Shown here: positions 42,479 to 53,277 of the stretch, one piece after another | Position numbering within the stretch: the first letter of the stretch is position 1 | How the letters are laid out: the number at the start of each line of letters is the position of its first letter | From: Thiobacillus sp. | GTDB taxonomy: Bacteria; Pseudomonadota; Gammaproteobacteria; Burkholderiales; Thiobacillaceae | Reading direction: 5' to 3' | Assembly: GCF_030696885.1 (NCBI RefSeq) | Contig: NZ_JAUYRI010000013.1 | Location: 124,001 to 188,000 of the forward strand | Length of the DNA: 64,000 bases | Notes under the pieces: generated by a model | What the model saw: the letters and a program-made list of their open reading frames with translations, nothing else | What the model was told of the DNA's origin: nothing | The model's database searches: none | Translations under genes and position numbers: made by a program

Positions 42479-43884
42479 TGGACGCCGCGTCGCTGGGCTT
42501 TCTGGCGCCCCTGATGTTCGCGGGCCTGGTGGTCTTCCTGCTGCTGGGCTATCCGGTGGCGTTCGCGCTCGCCGCCAACGGCCTGCTGTTCGCAGGCATT
42601 GGCATCGCAGCCGGACTGTTCGACATCTCGCTGCTGCACGCGCTGCCCGAGCGGGTCTACGGCATCGTCGCCAACCCGACGCTGCTCGCCATCCCCTTCT
42701 TCGCCTTCATGGGGCTGATTCTCGAACGCTCCGGCATGGCCGAGGACCTGCTCGACACCATCGGCCAGCTGTTCGGCTCATTAAAAGGGGGCCTGGCCTA
42801 CGCGGTGATCCTGGTCGGCGGCCTCCTGGCCGCGACCACCGGCGTCGTCGCCGCCACGGTGATTGCGATGGGCCTGATCTCGCTGCCGGTGATGCTGCGC
42901 TACGGCTACGACAAACGGCTGGCCTCCGGCGTCATCGCCGCCTCCGGCACGCTGGCGCAGATCATTCCGCCTTCGCTGGTGCTGATCGTGCTGGCCGACC
43001 AACTCGGCGCCTCGGTCGGCGACATGTACAAGGGCGCGCTCGTCCCCGGGCTGGCGCTGGTCGGGCTGTACCTGCTCTATGTGTTCGGCGTCACGCTGTT
43101 CAGGCCGCACGCCGCGCCTGCCATGCCGGCGTCCGCACGCACGCTGCACGGCTCGGCGCTGCTGCTGCGCGTGCTGACCACGCTGGTGCCGCCGCTGGTG
43201 CTGATCTTTTTGGTACTCGGCACCATCTTCCTCGGCGTCGCCACCCCCACCGAAGGCGGCGCCATGGGCGCGACCGGCGCGCTGCTGCTGGCGTGGGCGC
43301 GCGGGCGGCTCTCCCGCCTGCGGTTGACGCAAGCGATGGACAGCACCACCAAGCTCACCACCTTCGTCATCTTCATCCTGATCGGCTCGACCATCTTCAC
43401 CCTGGTGTTCCGCGGGCTCGATGGCGATGTCTGGGTGGAGCACCTGTTCGACCAGCTGCCCGGCGGTGTGCTCGGCTTCCTGATCGTCGTCAACCTGATG
43501 GTGTTCATCCTGGCGTTCTTCCTCGACTTCTTCGAGATCGCCTTCATCGTCGTGCCGCTGCTGGCGCCCATCGCCTACAAGCTCGGCATCGACCCGATCT
43601 GGTTCGGCGTCATGCTCGCGGTCAACATGCAGACCGCCTTCATGCACCCGCCCTTCGGCTTCGCGCTGTTCTACCTGAAGAGCGTCGCGCCGAAGTCGAT
43701 CCGCACCGCCGACATCTACTGGGGCGCGATCCCCTTCCTCGTCATCCAGCTGATCATGGTCGCGGTGGTGCTGGCCTTCCCGCAGGTCGTGCTGCGCGAC
43801 GCCCCGCCGGACGCCAGCAGCGTCACCGAAATCCCCATCGAGGTCGATCCCGACGCCAATTACCTGCCGGCCGAATGGCGCTAA
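42478..43884 (+). CDS. dctM: TRAP transporter large membrane subunit (DctM type)
   Basis: This is a 468-residue polytopic protein, the main permease of the TRAP system (PF06808). It has about 12 hydrophobic helices with the motifs AIPFFAFMGLILERSGMAED, GVVAATVIAMGLISLPVML, ASGTLAQIIPPSLVLIVLAD, GVATPTEGGAMGATGA and MQTAFMHPPFGFALFYL. The acidic C-terminal tail (EIPIEVDPDANYL) is not conserved. It is directly coupled to dctQ. Confidence 0.93.
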   Translation: MDAASLGFLAPLMFAGLVVFLLLGYPVAFALAANGLLFAGIGIAAGLFDISLLHALPERVYGIVANPTLLAIPFFAFMGLILERSGMAEDLLDTIGQLFGSLKGGLAYAVILVGGLLAATTGVVAATVIAMGLISLPVMLRYGYDKRLASGVIAASGTLAQIIPPSLVLIVLADQLGASVGDMYKGALVPGLALVGLYLLYVFGVTLFRPHAAPAMPASARTLHGSALLLRVLTTLVPPLVLIFLVLGTIFLGVATPTEGGAMGATGALLLAWARGRLSRLRLTQAMDSTTKLTTFVIFILIGSTIFTLVFRGLDGDVWVEHLFDQLPGGVLGFLIVVNLMVFILAFFLDFFEIAFIVVPLLAPIAYKLGIDPIWFGVMLAVNMQTAFMHPPFGFALFYLKSVAPKSIRTADIYWGAIPFLVIQLIMVAVVLAFPQVVLRDAPPDASSVTEIPIEVDPDANYLPAEWR

Positions 43885-43974
43885 CCCTGGGGCCGGAAAC
43901 ATGAGAAAATGCGCCATTCCGTGCACGCCGGTCCGGCGTGTGCCCGCGCAAACCTCACTCCAGGGACTGAATCC

Positions 43975-44301
43975 ATGAGCGAACTCATCATCGAAGACCT
44001 CGTCGCCGGCAGCGGCGACACCGCGACCGCCGGACAATCCGTGTCGGTGCACTACACCGGCTGGCTCACCGACGGCACCAAGTTCGATTCCAGCGTCGAT
44101 CGCAACGATCCGTTCGAATTCCGCCTCGGCGCGGGCCAGGTCATTCCCGGCTGGGACCAAGGCGTGGCCGGCATGCAGGTCGGCGGCAAGCGCAAGCTGA
44201 CCATTCCGCCCGAGCTGGGCTATGGCGCGCGCGGCGCCGGTGGCGTGATCCCGCCGAATGCCACGCTGGTATTCGAAGTGGAACTGCTGGGCGTTCGCTG
44301 A
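43975..44301 (+). CDS. FKBP-type peptidyl-prolyl isomerase
   Basis: This is a 108-residue single-domain FKBP (PF00254) without a signal, so cytoplasmic. All main motifs are present: [56 protein letters not shown] and [16 protein letters not shown]. It speeds cis-trans change at prolines in folding proteins. It starts 90 bp after the dctM stop, so it may have its own promoter. Confidence 0.94.
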   Translation: MSELIIEDLVAGSGDTATAGQSVSVHYTGWLTDGTKFDSSVDRNDPFEFRLGAGQVIPGWDQGVAGMQVGGKRKLTIPPELGYGARGAGGVIPPNATLVFEVELLGVR

Positions 44302-44323
44302 GTCAACTCTTCAGTCTCCAGGC

Positions 44324-44355
44324 AGGAGGGAACGGGGGCGGCCCCGTTCCCTCCT
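44324..44355. terminator. perfect 14-bp hairpin between FKBP and YgiQ genes
   Basis: The arms AGGAGGGAACGGGG (44324-44337) and CCCCGTTCCCTCCT (44342-44355) pair perfectly around a 4-nt loop. The repeat lies 22 bp after the FKBP stop and 29 bp before the next ATG. There is no T-run, so it may be a terminator, an RNA-stability element or a repeated extragenic palindrome. Confidence 0.6.
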
Positions 44356-44384
44356 GTGCATTTATACAAGCGTAAACTCTCCCC

Positions 44385-46715
44385 ATGACCCCAGCCCTGT
44401 TTTCCCACCGCAAGCACTGGGCGGCGCGCTTCGGCACCGCTCCGTTCCTGCCGATGTCGCGCGCAGAAATGACCGCGCTCGGCTGGGACGCGTGCGACGT
44501 GATTCTTGTCACCGGCGATGCCTACATCGACCATCCCAGCTTCGGCATGGCGCTGGTCGGGCGGCTGCTGGAGGCGCAGGGCTGCCGGGTCGGCATCATC
44601 AGCCAGCCCGACTGGCATTCGGCCGAGCCTTTTCGCGCGCTGGGCCAGCCGACGCTGTATTTCGGCGTCACCGCGGGCAACATGGACTCGATGGTCAACC
44701 GCTACACCTCGGACAAGAAAATCCGCTCCGACGATGCCTACACGGCCAACGCCGCGCCGAACAAGCGCCCCGACCGTGCGGTCACGGTCTACGCGCAACG
44801 CTGCCGCGAGGCCTTCCCCGGCACCCCGGTGATCATCGGTTCGATCGAGGCATCCTTGCGCCGCATCGCGCACTACGACTACTGGTCCGACACCGTGCGC
44901 CGCTCGGTGCTGCCGGATTCCAAGGCCGACCTCTTGATCTTTGGCAATGCCGAGCGCGCACTGCTGGAGATCACCCATCGTCTCGCCAAGGGCGAAAAGA
45001 TCGGTGACATCCGCGACGTGCGCGGCACCGGCTTCATGGTGACGCCCGACTGGAAGCCCGCCGAGAATTGGCTGGAAGTGATGTCGACCGAACTCGACAC
45101 CCCCGGCGCGATCGATGCCCACGTCGACCCCTACGCGATGACGCCGACCGGCCCCACTGCGCAGACGCCCGAAGGTACGGCGCCCGTGCGCCTGATCCCG
45201 AAGGCCGCACGCCTCGCCGCCAAGCAGGAAATCCGCGAGCGCACCGTGATCCGCCTGCCCGACTACGACCAGGTGAAAAACAACCCGGCGTTCTACGCCC
45301 ACGCCTCGCGCGTGTTCCACCTCGAATCCAACCCGGGCAACGCGCGCGCGCTGCGGCAGGCGCACGGCGAGCGCGATGTCTGGCTGAATCCGCCGCCGAT
45401 CCCGCTTTCCACGCAGGAGATGGACGCGGTCTACGACCTGCCCTACGCGCGCGCGCCGCACCCGAGCTACGGCGACGCCAAGATTCCGGCGTGGGAAATG
45501 ATTCGCTTCTCGGTCAACATCATGCGCGGCTGCTTCGGCGGCTGCACCTTCTGTTCGATCACCGAGCACGAGGGCCGCATCATCCAGAGCCGCAGCGAAG
45601 ATTCGGTGATCAAGGAAATCGAGGCGATTCGCGACAAGACGCCCGGCTTTACCGGCATCATTTCCGACCTCGGCGGCCCCACCGCCAACATGTACCGCAT
45701 GGCGTGCAAGTCGGAAAAAATCGAGAAAGCCTGCCGGCGTTTGAGCTGCGTGTTCCCCGACATCTGCGACAACCTCAACACCGACCACACGCCGCTGATC
45801 CACATGTACCGCCGCGCCCGCGCACTGCCGGGGATCAAGAAAATCCTCATCAGCTCGGGCCTCAGATACGACCTCGCGGTGCGCTCGCCCGAATACGTCA
45901 AGGAACTGGTGCAGCACCACGTCGGCGGCTATCTCAAGATTGCGCCGGAGCACACCGAAGCCGGCCCGCTGTCGAAGATGATGAAGCCCGGCATGGGCGC
46001 CTACGACCGCTTCAAGGACATGTTCGAAGCAGCGTCGAAGGCGGTCGGCAAGAAGCAGTACCTGATCCCCTACTTCATCGCGGCGCATCCCGGTACCACC
46101 GACGAGGACATGCTGAATCTCGCGCTGTGGTTGAAAAAGCACGACTTCCGTCTCGACCAGGTACAGACCTTCCTGCCGACGCCGATGGCACTGGCGACGG
46201 CCATGTACCACACCGAAAAGAACCCGCTGAAGAAGGTGCTCGGTGGCAAGGCCGAGGCGGTGTCGGTCGTCAAGCAGGGCCGCACGCGTCGGCTGCATAA
46301 AGCGTTTTTGCGCTACCACGACGCCGACAACTGGCCGCTCTTGCGCGAAGCGCTGAAGGACATGGGCCGCGAAGACCTGATCGGCAACAGCAAGAAACAC
46401 CTGATCCCACTGTTCCAGCCTGCCGGCACCGGCAAGCAGCCGGAAGGCACACGCACCCCGCGCGCCGAAGACAAGCGCGCCAGAACCGGCGCGGGCAAAC
46501 CCGGTTCAGCCAGACCCCATGCGGCCAAGCCCGCGTCAACCAAGCCGGGCCAGTCAAAGCCGAAAGTGGCCAAGCCGGACCAAACCAAGTCAGCCCAGCC
46601 CAAACCCGGCGCCCGGCCCGCTGCGGGCAAGCCCGCGCCAACCGACCGGGGCCGCCCCCCTCAGGTGCCCAAGCATCCGCTCAGCCAGCGCCGGGGTGGC
46701 GGCAAGACGCGCTGA
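44385..46715 (+). CDS. YgiQ-family radical SAM protein
   Basis: This is a 776-residue protein of the YgiQ (UPF0313) group. Residues up to about 300 form a conserved N-terminal domain ([39 protein letters not shown]). The radical SAM cluster C-F-G-G-C-T-F-C is in [20 protein letters not shown], and a long C-terminal SAM barrel follows ([18 protein letters not shown]). The last 110 residues or so are a low-complexity tail rich in Lys, Pro and Ala with repeated KP motifs. Its substrate is unknown in all bacteria. It is 83 bp after the FKBP gene. Confidence 0.92.
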   Translation: MTPALFSHRKHWAARFGTAPFLPMSRAEMTALGWDACDVILVTGDAYIDHPSFGMALVGRLLEAQGCRVGIISQPDWHSAEPFRALGQPTLYFGVTAGNMDSMVNRYTSDKKIRSDDAYTANAAPNKRPDRAVTVYAQRCREAFPGTPVIIGSIEASLRRIAHYDYWSDTVRRSVLPDSKADLLIFGNAERALLEITHRLAKGEKIGDIRDVRGTGFMVTPDWKPAENWLEVMSTELDTPGAIDAHVDPYAMTPTGPTAQTPEGTAPVRLIPKAARLAAKQEIRERTVIRLPDYDQVKNNPAFYAHASRVFHLESNPGNARALRQAHGERDVWLNPPPIPLSTQEMDAVYDLPYARAPHPSYGDAKIPAWEMIRFSVNIMRGCFGGCTFCSITEHEGRIIQSRSEDSVIKEIEAIRDKTPGFTGIISDLGGPTANMYRMACKSEKIEKACRRLSCVFPDICDNLNTDHTPLIHMYRRARALPGIKKILISSGLRYDLAVRSPEYVKELVQHHVGGYLKIAPEHTEAGPLSKMMKPGMGAYDRFKDMFEAASKAVGKKQYLIPYFIAAHPGTTDEDMLNLALWLKKHDFRLDQVQTFLPTPMALATAMYHTEKNPLKKVLGGKAEAVSVVKQGRTRRLHKAFLRYHDADNWPLLREALKDMGREDLIGNSKKHLIPLFQPAGTGKQPEGTRTPRAEDKRARTGAGKPGSARPHAAKPASTKPGQSKPKVAKPDQTKSAQPKPGARPAAGKPAPTDRGRPPQVPKHPLSQRRGGGKTR

Positions 46716-46739
46716 TTTTTCTAGTCTCTTGCATCTGAA

Positions 46740-47057
46740 ATGACTTCCCCCAGCGACCTCCTCCGCGCCAAGCTCAATCTCGAAACCGCCCAGCTCGCTT
46801 GGCCCGAACTCGAACGCCACTTCGCGCGCGGCGACGTCATCAAGGTCGCCACCGGCATGGACCTGATCGACGCCGCCCTCAACATTGCCGAGAACAATGC
46901 CGCCACCGTGCAGGAATGGCTGGCCGAGGGCCGCATCGCCCGCGCTCAGCTCAGCGACGCCGAAGACTGGCATGCGCGCAAGCCGATGTTCTGGGCCGTG
47001 GTGGTGGCGCCGTGGGTGCTGGTGCAAGAAGTTGCCGGGCAACTGGAAGCGGATTGA
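46740..47057 (+). CDS. DUF2288 protein
   Basis: This 105-residue protein matches the DUF2288 family. It has a charged start (LRAKLNLETAQLAWPELERH), a helix region FARGDVIKVATGMDLIDAAL, and the end RPMFWAVVVAPWVLVQE (here KPMFWAVVVAPWVLVQEVAG). The function is unknown. Small soluble protein, 24 bp after the YgiQ gene. Confidence 0.9.
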   Translation: MTSPSDLLRAKLNLETAQLAWPELERHFARGDVIKVATGMDLIDAALNIAENNAATVQEWLAEGRIARAQLSDAEDWHARKPMFWAVVVAPWVLVQEVAGQLEAD

Positions 47058-47071
47058 ACCCAGCTTCAGAC

Positions 47072-47383
47072 ATGCACCTGATCCAGCTCCTCATTCCCAT
47101 CTACGACAATGAAGGCCGCCCGTTTCAACGGGACAAGTTCGACGGCATCAGAGCGCAACTCATCGAGCGCTTCGGCGGCTTGACAGCGTTTGTGCAGTCT
47201 CCTGCGCTGGGCCTGTGGAAGGACACGGAGAATGGAACGACCGCGCGCGACGACATGATCCTGATCGAAGTGATGGTTGAAACCCTGGAGCGGGAGTGGT
47301 GGTCTGCCTACCGGACGGAGCTGGAGCGCATTTTTCGTCAGGATGAAGTGGTTGTGCGGGCGATCGCCTGCGAACGGATCTGA
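47072..47383 (+). CDS. small conserved protein, unknown function
   Basis: This 103-residue soluble protein starts 14 bp after DUF2288. A beta-alpha pattern (LIQLLIPIYDNEGRPFQRDK, FDGIRAQLIERFGGLTAFVQ, then ARDDMILIEVMVETLEREWW, ending in VVVRAIACERI) suggests a dimeric alpha-beta barrel-like fold of the sort seen in small monooxygenase-like proteins, though no family could be named. Similar genes occur in other betaproteobacteria as hypothetical proteins. Confidence 0.75.
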   Translation: MHLIQLLIPIYDNEGRPFQRDKFDGIRAQLIERFGGLTAFVQSPALGLWKDTENGTTARDDMILIEVMVETLEREWWSAYRTELERIFRQDEVVVRAIACERI

Positions 47384-47444
47384 TCACCGGAATTCGCTGC
47401 TCGGGCCGGCGAAGGGTGTAAATTGTTCATTTGAGGAGACCTGC

Positions 47445-47741
47445 ATGCTGGTGACTTTTACGACCGATGCGTACGCGGACATCACCATGTTTGGCGATGT
47501 CGCACTTGCGATGCTGAAAATGATGGGGCACAGCGGCACCGTGCCCGGTGCGATTTTGGCCGAAGACGTTCCGCTTGCACTCGACCGCCTGAAAGCCGCG
47601 ATCGAGAAAGAAACCGCCCCGCCCCCGGCTGACGACAAGGACGACGATGAACCGGTGGTCAGCATGGCGCATCGCGCGCTGCCGCTGATCAACCTGCTTG
47701 CTGCCGCAGCCAAGGCGGAATCCAACGTCATGTGGAAGTAA
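47445..47741 (+). CDS. DUF1840 protein
   Basis: This 98-residue protein matches DUF1840, which is largely limited to betaproteobacteria and close relatives. It starts LVTFTTDAYADITMFGDVAL, then LKMMGHSGTVPGAILAEDVP, LDRLKAAIEKE, and a conserved end SMAHRALPLINLLAAAAKA. GAGGAG lies about 7 nt before the ATG at 47445. It is followed by a rho-independent terminator. Confidence 0.92.
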   Translation: MLVTFTTDAYADITMFGDVALAMLKMMGHSGTVPGAILAEDVPLALDRLKAAIEKETAPPPADDKDDDEPVVSMAHRALPLINLLAAAAKAESNVMWK

Positions 47742-47759
47742 CAACAGCAGACCACAAAG

Positions 47760-47789
47760 TAAAAAGCCCGCCGAAGCGGGCTTTTTTTA
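47760..47789. terminator. bidirectional rho-independent terminator
   Basis: The stem AAGCCCGC / GCGGGCTT with a 4-nt loop (CGAA) is flanked by A-run and T-run, so it can end transcripts from both sides: DUF1840 from the left and the DUF302 gene from the right. Confidence 0.93.
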
Positions 47790-47804
47790 CGTCCACCGGG
47801 TCGA

Positions 47805-48200
47805 TCAGCCGGCCAGGCTGTCTTTCACCCGCATCAAACGCGCACGCGCTTCATTGGCGACACCGTGCACGGCGGTGTTGGACACCAGCTTGACCATGAT
47901 GCCGGGGTCGAGGAAGGACACGGTCACCTTGCCGTCGGCTTCCTCGCGCACCACCACGTTGCACGGTAGCAGCATGCCGACGTCGGGCTCGGCGCCGATG
48001 GCCTGGTTGGCCAGCGGCGGGTTGCAGGCGCCGAGGATGCGGTAGGGGCGCATGTCGACGTCGATCTTGGCCTTCATCGTGGCTTTCACATCGATGTCGG
48101 TCAGCACGCCGAAGCCTTCGGTCTTCAGTGCGGCGGTGACCTTGTCCACGGCGGCGTCGAAGGGGCCGCTGATCTGGGTGTCAAATCCGTATTCGCTCAT
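47805..48200 (-). CDS. DUF302 protein
   Basis: This 131-residue protein matches DUF302 (PF03625): [80 protein letters not shown] and [12 protein letters not shown]. There is no signal peptide. DUF302 proteins are small and have no fixed role, though some copies sit near copper or sulfur genes. The two conserved cysteines (GACNPP, LLPCNVV) are a family mark. Confidence 0.93.
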   Translation of the reverse strand: MSEYGFDTQISGPFDAAVDKVTAALKTEGFGVLTDIDVKATMKAKIDVDMRPYRILGACNPPLANQAIGAEPDVGMLLPCNVVVREEADGKVTVSFLDPGIMVKLVSNTAVHGVANEARARLMRVKDSLAG

Positions 48201-48299
48201 GTTGTTGCTCCTAGTCTGGATAAATACAATGGGGAAATTCAGTTAGATAATTCAATCCTGCCATTTTACCCGCCGATCCCGCAGGCGGCGGAAACGCGC

Positions 48300-48761
48300 T
48301 CAGTCTTCCAGCGATTGCTTCTCCATCTTCCACCACAACTGGTAGACCTCGTCCGACCACAGCGACTTGATGTAGGCCACCGAATCCTGCATCTGCGCCT
48401 CACTCAACTTGCCCTTCCAGGCCGGCATGTTGCCCTGCCCACCCGGGCTGCCTTCGCGGATCATCTCCAGCAGGTCGGCCGTCGGGTGATGCCAGGCGTG
48501 GGCGCTGTCGTCAAGCGGCGGCGGCGGAAAACGGCCGTCGGCGTCGCGGATGCGCCAGTCGCCGGGTGGGCCCTTGCCGTCGGTGCCGTGGCACTCCATG
48601 CAGTTGGCCTGGTAGACCGCCTTGCCGCGCGCGATCTGCTGCGGGTCGGCGTAGCGGTCGGGCGGCGTGTCGCCGGGCAACGCGACGGCGGCTTGCTCGC
48701 AGGCGCTCAAAAACAGCACGCCCAGCGCGGCCGCTGCGATTCGCAAGGGGATTTTTTTCAT
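48300..48761 (-). CDS. c-type cytochrome lipoprotein
   Basis: This 153-residue protein carries a lipobox (LFLSAC, Cys21) and one haem-binding site C-M-E-C-H in GKAVYQANCMECHGTDGKGP, with a possible Met ligand in GNMPAW. It is therefore a class I mono-haem cytochrome c anchored in the outer leaflet of the inner membrane or the outer membrane. An electron-carrier role in periplasmic respiration or sulfur oxidation is likely. The start at 48761 fits the signal; there is no good upstream alternative. Confidence 0.9.
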   Translation of the reverse strand: MKKIPLRIAAAALGVLFLSACEQAAVALPGDTPPDRYADPQQIARGKAVYQANCMECHGTDGKGPPGDWRIRDADGRFPPPPLDDSAHAWHHPTADLLEMIREGSPGGQGNMPAWKGKLSEAQMQDSVAYIKSLWSDEVYQLWWKMEKQSLED

Positions 48762-48804
48762 GGCTTGTTCCTTGTGATGATGAAGGCAGAGCGCAAAAAC
48801 GCGC

Positions 48805-49551
48805 TCAGGTTCCCGCGCCGGCGGGCAACAACGCGTCCAGCTGGCGACGCATGCTGCGCCAGTGCGAGCCCTCCCAGTACACGCGGCCGCAGGCGTCGCA
48901 GGTGGAAAACCGGTCATGGATTTCGCGCACCCGGGGCGGCAGGCGGTCGATCACCTCGGCCTTGTCCGCCGCGCGCAGCGGCGCGTTGCAGTGCAGGCAC
49001 AGGGTGAACGGCCGGACGCTGCGCGCAAGATCGAACCGCGCGACGACCTCAAGCAGCTGGGCCTCCGGTTTCAACGCGTGCACATAGCAGCCGCGGGTCA
49101 CCGCTCGCCGCTTCAGCAGCTCGCGGTCGCGCGTCAGCACGATGCGGCCGTCGTTCGCGCAGATCGACACAATATCGTCGTCATGAAAGTGGTTGTCGTA
49201 CAGCGTATCGAAGCCCAGCATGCGCAGCAGGCGGGCCAGCCCGCCCTGGTGCGCATCGGCAACAAACCCGGGGCGCCGCAACGGCGCTTCGCCCAGTGGC
49301 GGCGTCGCATCCATCGCCTCGGCGCGCGGATACACCGCCACCCGGTCGCCGTCCTGCATCAGGCGATCCAGGCGCGCCGGTTCGCCGTTGATCAGGAGCC
49401 GCGCCACCTCGGTGTGCGCCACGCCCAGCGCCTCGATCATGTGCTTGGTCGTCGCCGCCTGCGCGCACGGCACGCTGAATTCCTGCCTGCGCCGCTTGGG
49501 CGCGAGGAAATCATTCAGTTCGTCATGGAAGCGGAAGGTGGCGGTGACCAT
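48805..49551 (-). CDS. Mut7-C ribonuclease-like protein with ubiquitin-like domain
   Basis: This is a 248-residue cytoplasmic protein. Residues 1-85 are the Mut7-C ubiquitin-like domain (TATFRFHDELNDFLAPKRRR ... INGEPARLDRLMQDGDRVAV). Residues 95-245 are the Mut7-C RNase domain (PF01927), with RPGFVADAHQGGLARLLRML, GFDTLYDN, a PIN-like ILTRDRELLKRR (here IVLTRDRELLKRR) and a zinc ribbon C-L-H-C ... C-D-A-C. It probably acts on RNA, but the target is unknown. It starts at 49551. Confidence 0.9.
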   Translation of the reverse strand: MVTATFRFHDELNDFLAPKRRRQEFSVPCAQAATTKHMIEALGVAHTEVARLLINGEPARLDRLMQDGDRVAVYPRAEAMDATPPLGEAPLRRPGFVADAHQGGLARLLRMLGFDTLYDNHFHDDDIVSICANDGRIVLTRDRELLKRRAVTRGCYVHALKPEAQLLEVVARFDLARSVRPFTLCLHCNAPLRAADKAEVIDRLPPRVREIHDRFSTCDACGRVYWEGSHWRSMRRQLDALLPAGAGT

Positions 49552-49616
49552 ATGCCGGCTATTGTCGCCATTTGCCGGCCTGCGGAAAACCGCCCCGCTT
49601 ACCGAAGCCCGGACGT

Positions 49617-49645
49617 GAAAACGCCACCTCGACGGTGGCGTTTTT
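49617..49645. terminator. bidirectional rho-independent terminator
   Basis: The stem AAAACGCCACC / GGTGGCGTTTT with a short loop lies just after the small gene at 49662 (minus strand) and before the Mut7-C gene start, with T-runs at both ends. Confidence 0.88.
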
Positions 49646-49661
49646 CCAAGCCGTCCAGCAC

Positions 49662-49793
49662 TCAGTGCTGGGTCTTGATCGGCTTGGTGGCAGCCTTGGG
49701 CGGGGTGATGAACGATCCCACCGGAACGACAGCCTGTTTCGGTTTCTTGGGTTTCTTTGCTTCCTTGTTTCCACGTATCTGGCCTTTTGCCAT
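49662..49793 (-). CDS. 43-residue lysine-rich small protein
   Basis: This is a very small protein (MAKGQIRGNKEAKKPKKPKQ, then AVVPVGSFITPPKAATKPIK). AAGGAG lies 7 nt before the ATG, and a bidirectional terminator follows, so a real gene is likely. The N-terminal MAKGQxRxNKEAKKPKK pattern is familiar from short basic proteins of other betaproteobacteria, which are usually called hypothetical. It may bind nucleic acid or ribosomes. Confidence 0.75.
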   Translation of the reverse strand: MAKGQIRGNKEAKKPKKPKQAVVPVGSFITPPKAATKPIKTQH

Positions 49794-49895
49794 GGTGACT
49801 CTCCTTGCAGTGACTTGAATGTGTCGGCCGGGTTTCGCGACCCCTGTAAACACGACACTTGCTGATCATAGGCGCTTCAACGGCAAAGGGTGGCT

Positions 49896-51493
49896 TTATA
49901 TTCCGCCGGCCCGGTATGCGCCGCGCACCGACTGCACCTCGCGCGGCAGATGCCCCAGCGCAAATGCGGTGTAAGCCGCCACTTCGCGTGCCTGCCAGGC
50001 GGCGTCGCGGCCCAGGGCATCGGCCAGCAGAGCGGCCACGCGGGGTGCGATCTCGATGCTGGCACGCGCGTCCAGCAGCAGTGCGCGGGTGCGCCGTGCG
50101 AGCACGTCCTGCACGCTGCGCGCCATGTCCTGGCGCGCTGCCCACACCACTTCGGCGCCGATGTACGGCAGCCGTGGGTGCAGGCGGGCCGCCCACTCCG
50201 GTCGCGCCTGCGCCAGTGCCTGCAGCGCGGCGGCGTCCGAACCGTAGGCGCGCAGCGACGGTACAAGTTCGGTGGTCGCGCCGTGCAGCGGCAGGTCCGC
50301 GGTGCGGCAGGGGCGGTCGGGCAGCTGCGCCACCCGCGCAGCCAGGTCGACCGCCTGTTCGGCCATTTCGCGATACGTCGTCCACTTGCCGCCGGTGATG
50401 CTGACCAGGCCGGATTCCTCGCGCAACAAATGGTCGCGCGCCAGCGCAGACGTGCTGTGCCCGCTGCCGGCCCGCACCAGCGGCCGCAGCCCGGCAAACA
50501 CGCTCAGCACATCCTGCAGGCGCGGCGCGTCCCGCAGATAGCGCCCGGCGTGTTCGAGCAGGAAATCGATTTCTTCCGGCAGCGCGCGCGGTTCGGCTTC
50601 GGCATCCTCGACCGGCACATCGGTGGTGCCGACCAGCAGCCGGTCCTGCCAGGGAATCGCGAACAGCACGCGGCCGTCGTCGGTCTTCGGCACCATCAGC
50701 GCGGTGCGGCCGGGCAAAAAGCGCCGGTCGAGCACGATGTGCGCGCCCTGACTGGGCGCCACCCAGGCGGCCGCGCCCGGCTCGGCCATGCGGCGGATCG
50801 AATCGCAGAACACGCCGGTGGCGTTGACCATGACGCGCGCCGCGATCTCGTGCTCGGCGCCGGTTTCGCGGTCGCGCGCCACCACGCCGGTGACCGGTGT
50901 GCCCGCACCGCCGGCGCGCAGCAGGCCCGCCACCGAGCAATAGTTGATCAAGGTGGCGCCATGGTCCCAGGCGCTGGCGGCCAGGCTCACCGCAAGGCGG
51001 GCGTCGTCGAACTGGCCGTCGTGATACAGCACGCCGCCGCGCAGCTTCTCGCTGCGCAGTCCCGGCAGCTCGCGGCAGGTGGCGGCCGCGTCGAGCCGGC
51101 GCGAACGCCCCAGGCTGGCGCGCCCAGCCAGGCGTTCGTAGACGCCGAGGCCGAACCCGTAATACAGGCTTTCGCCGCGCTTGTAGGTGGGGATGATGAA
51201 GGGCTGTTCGCTCGCCAGGTGCGGCGCATTGGCCAGCACGCGCCCGCGTTCGCGCAGCGCGCCCATCACCAGTTTGAGGTTGCCCTGGCGCAGGTAGCGC
51301 ACGCCGCCGTGCAGCAGCTTGGTGCTGCGGCTGGAAGTGGCCTGGGCGAAATCGTCGCGTTCCAGCAGCAAGGTTTCGTAGCCGCGCGTGGCGGCGTCGA
51401 GCGCGATGCCAAGACCGGTGGCGCCGCCGCCGATCACGACCATGTCCCACGGGGTGCGCCTATCACGCAGGCGCGCAAGGGCTTCGTCGCGAT

Positions 51494-51497
<4 letters not shown>
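49896..51497 (-). CDS. glpD: FAD-dependent glycerol-3-phosphate dehydrogenase
   Basis: This is a 533-residue enzyme that oxidises glycerol-3-phosphate to dihydroxyacetone phosphate and passes electrons to quinone. The FAD-binding start is [20 protein letters not shown], then [47 protein letters not shown] and [19 protein letters not shown]. All match the family. It acts at the inner membrane face. The start overlaps the glpK stop (ATGA), so glpK and glpD form an operon. Confidence 0.96.
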
Positions 51498-52996
<1,499 letters not shown>

Positions 52997-53277
52997 TTTC
53001 ATCTCCGGTTGTGAGCCGTGAGCGACCCTGGTTCCAATCAAGTCTGGCTAATCCAGTGCGGCGCGGCGCAGGTGCCGTGATTTCAGGCAAATGCCGCCGG
53101 ATTCAGCGCCGCCGCGACCCGTGGACAGGCCGCTGCCCGGGCTGCCGTCGTTGCAGGTCATGCTAACACGCAGGTATTCAGGCCCCTGGGGCCCCACCGC
53201 CGCCGCGCGCCAATCCGGGTGCTGGCTGCATTGGCGGGTACTATCTGCCTTCGTCCATCCACAGAAACACCCGCCGC

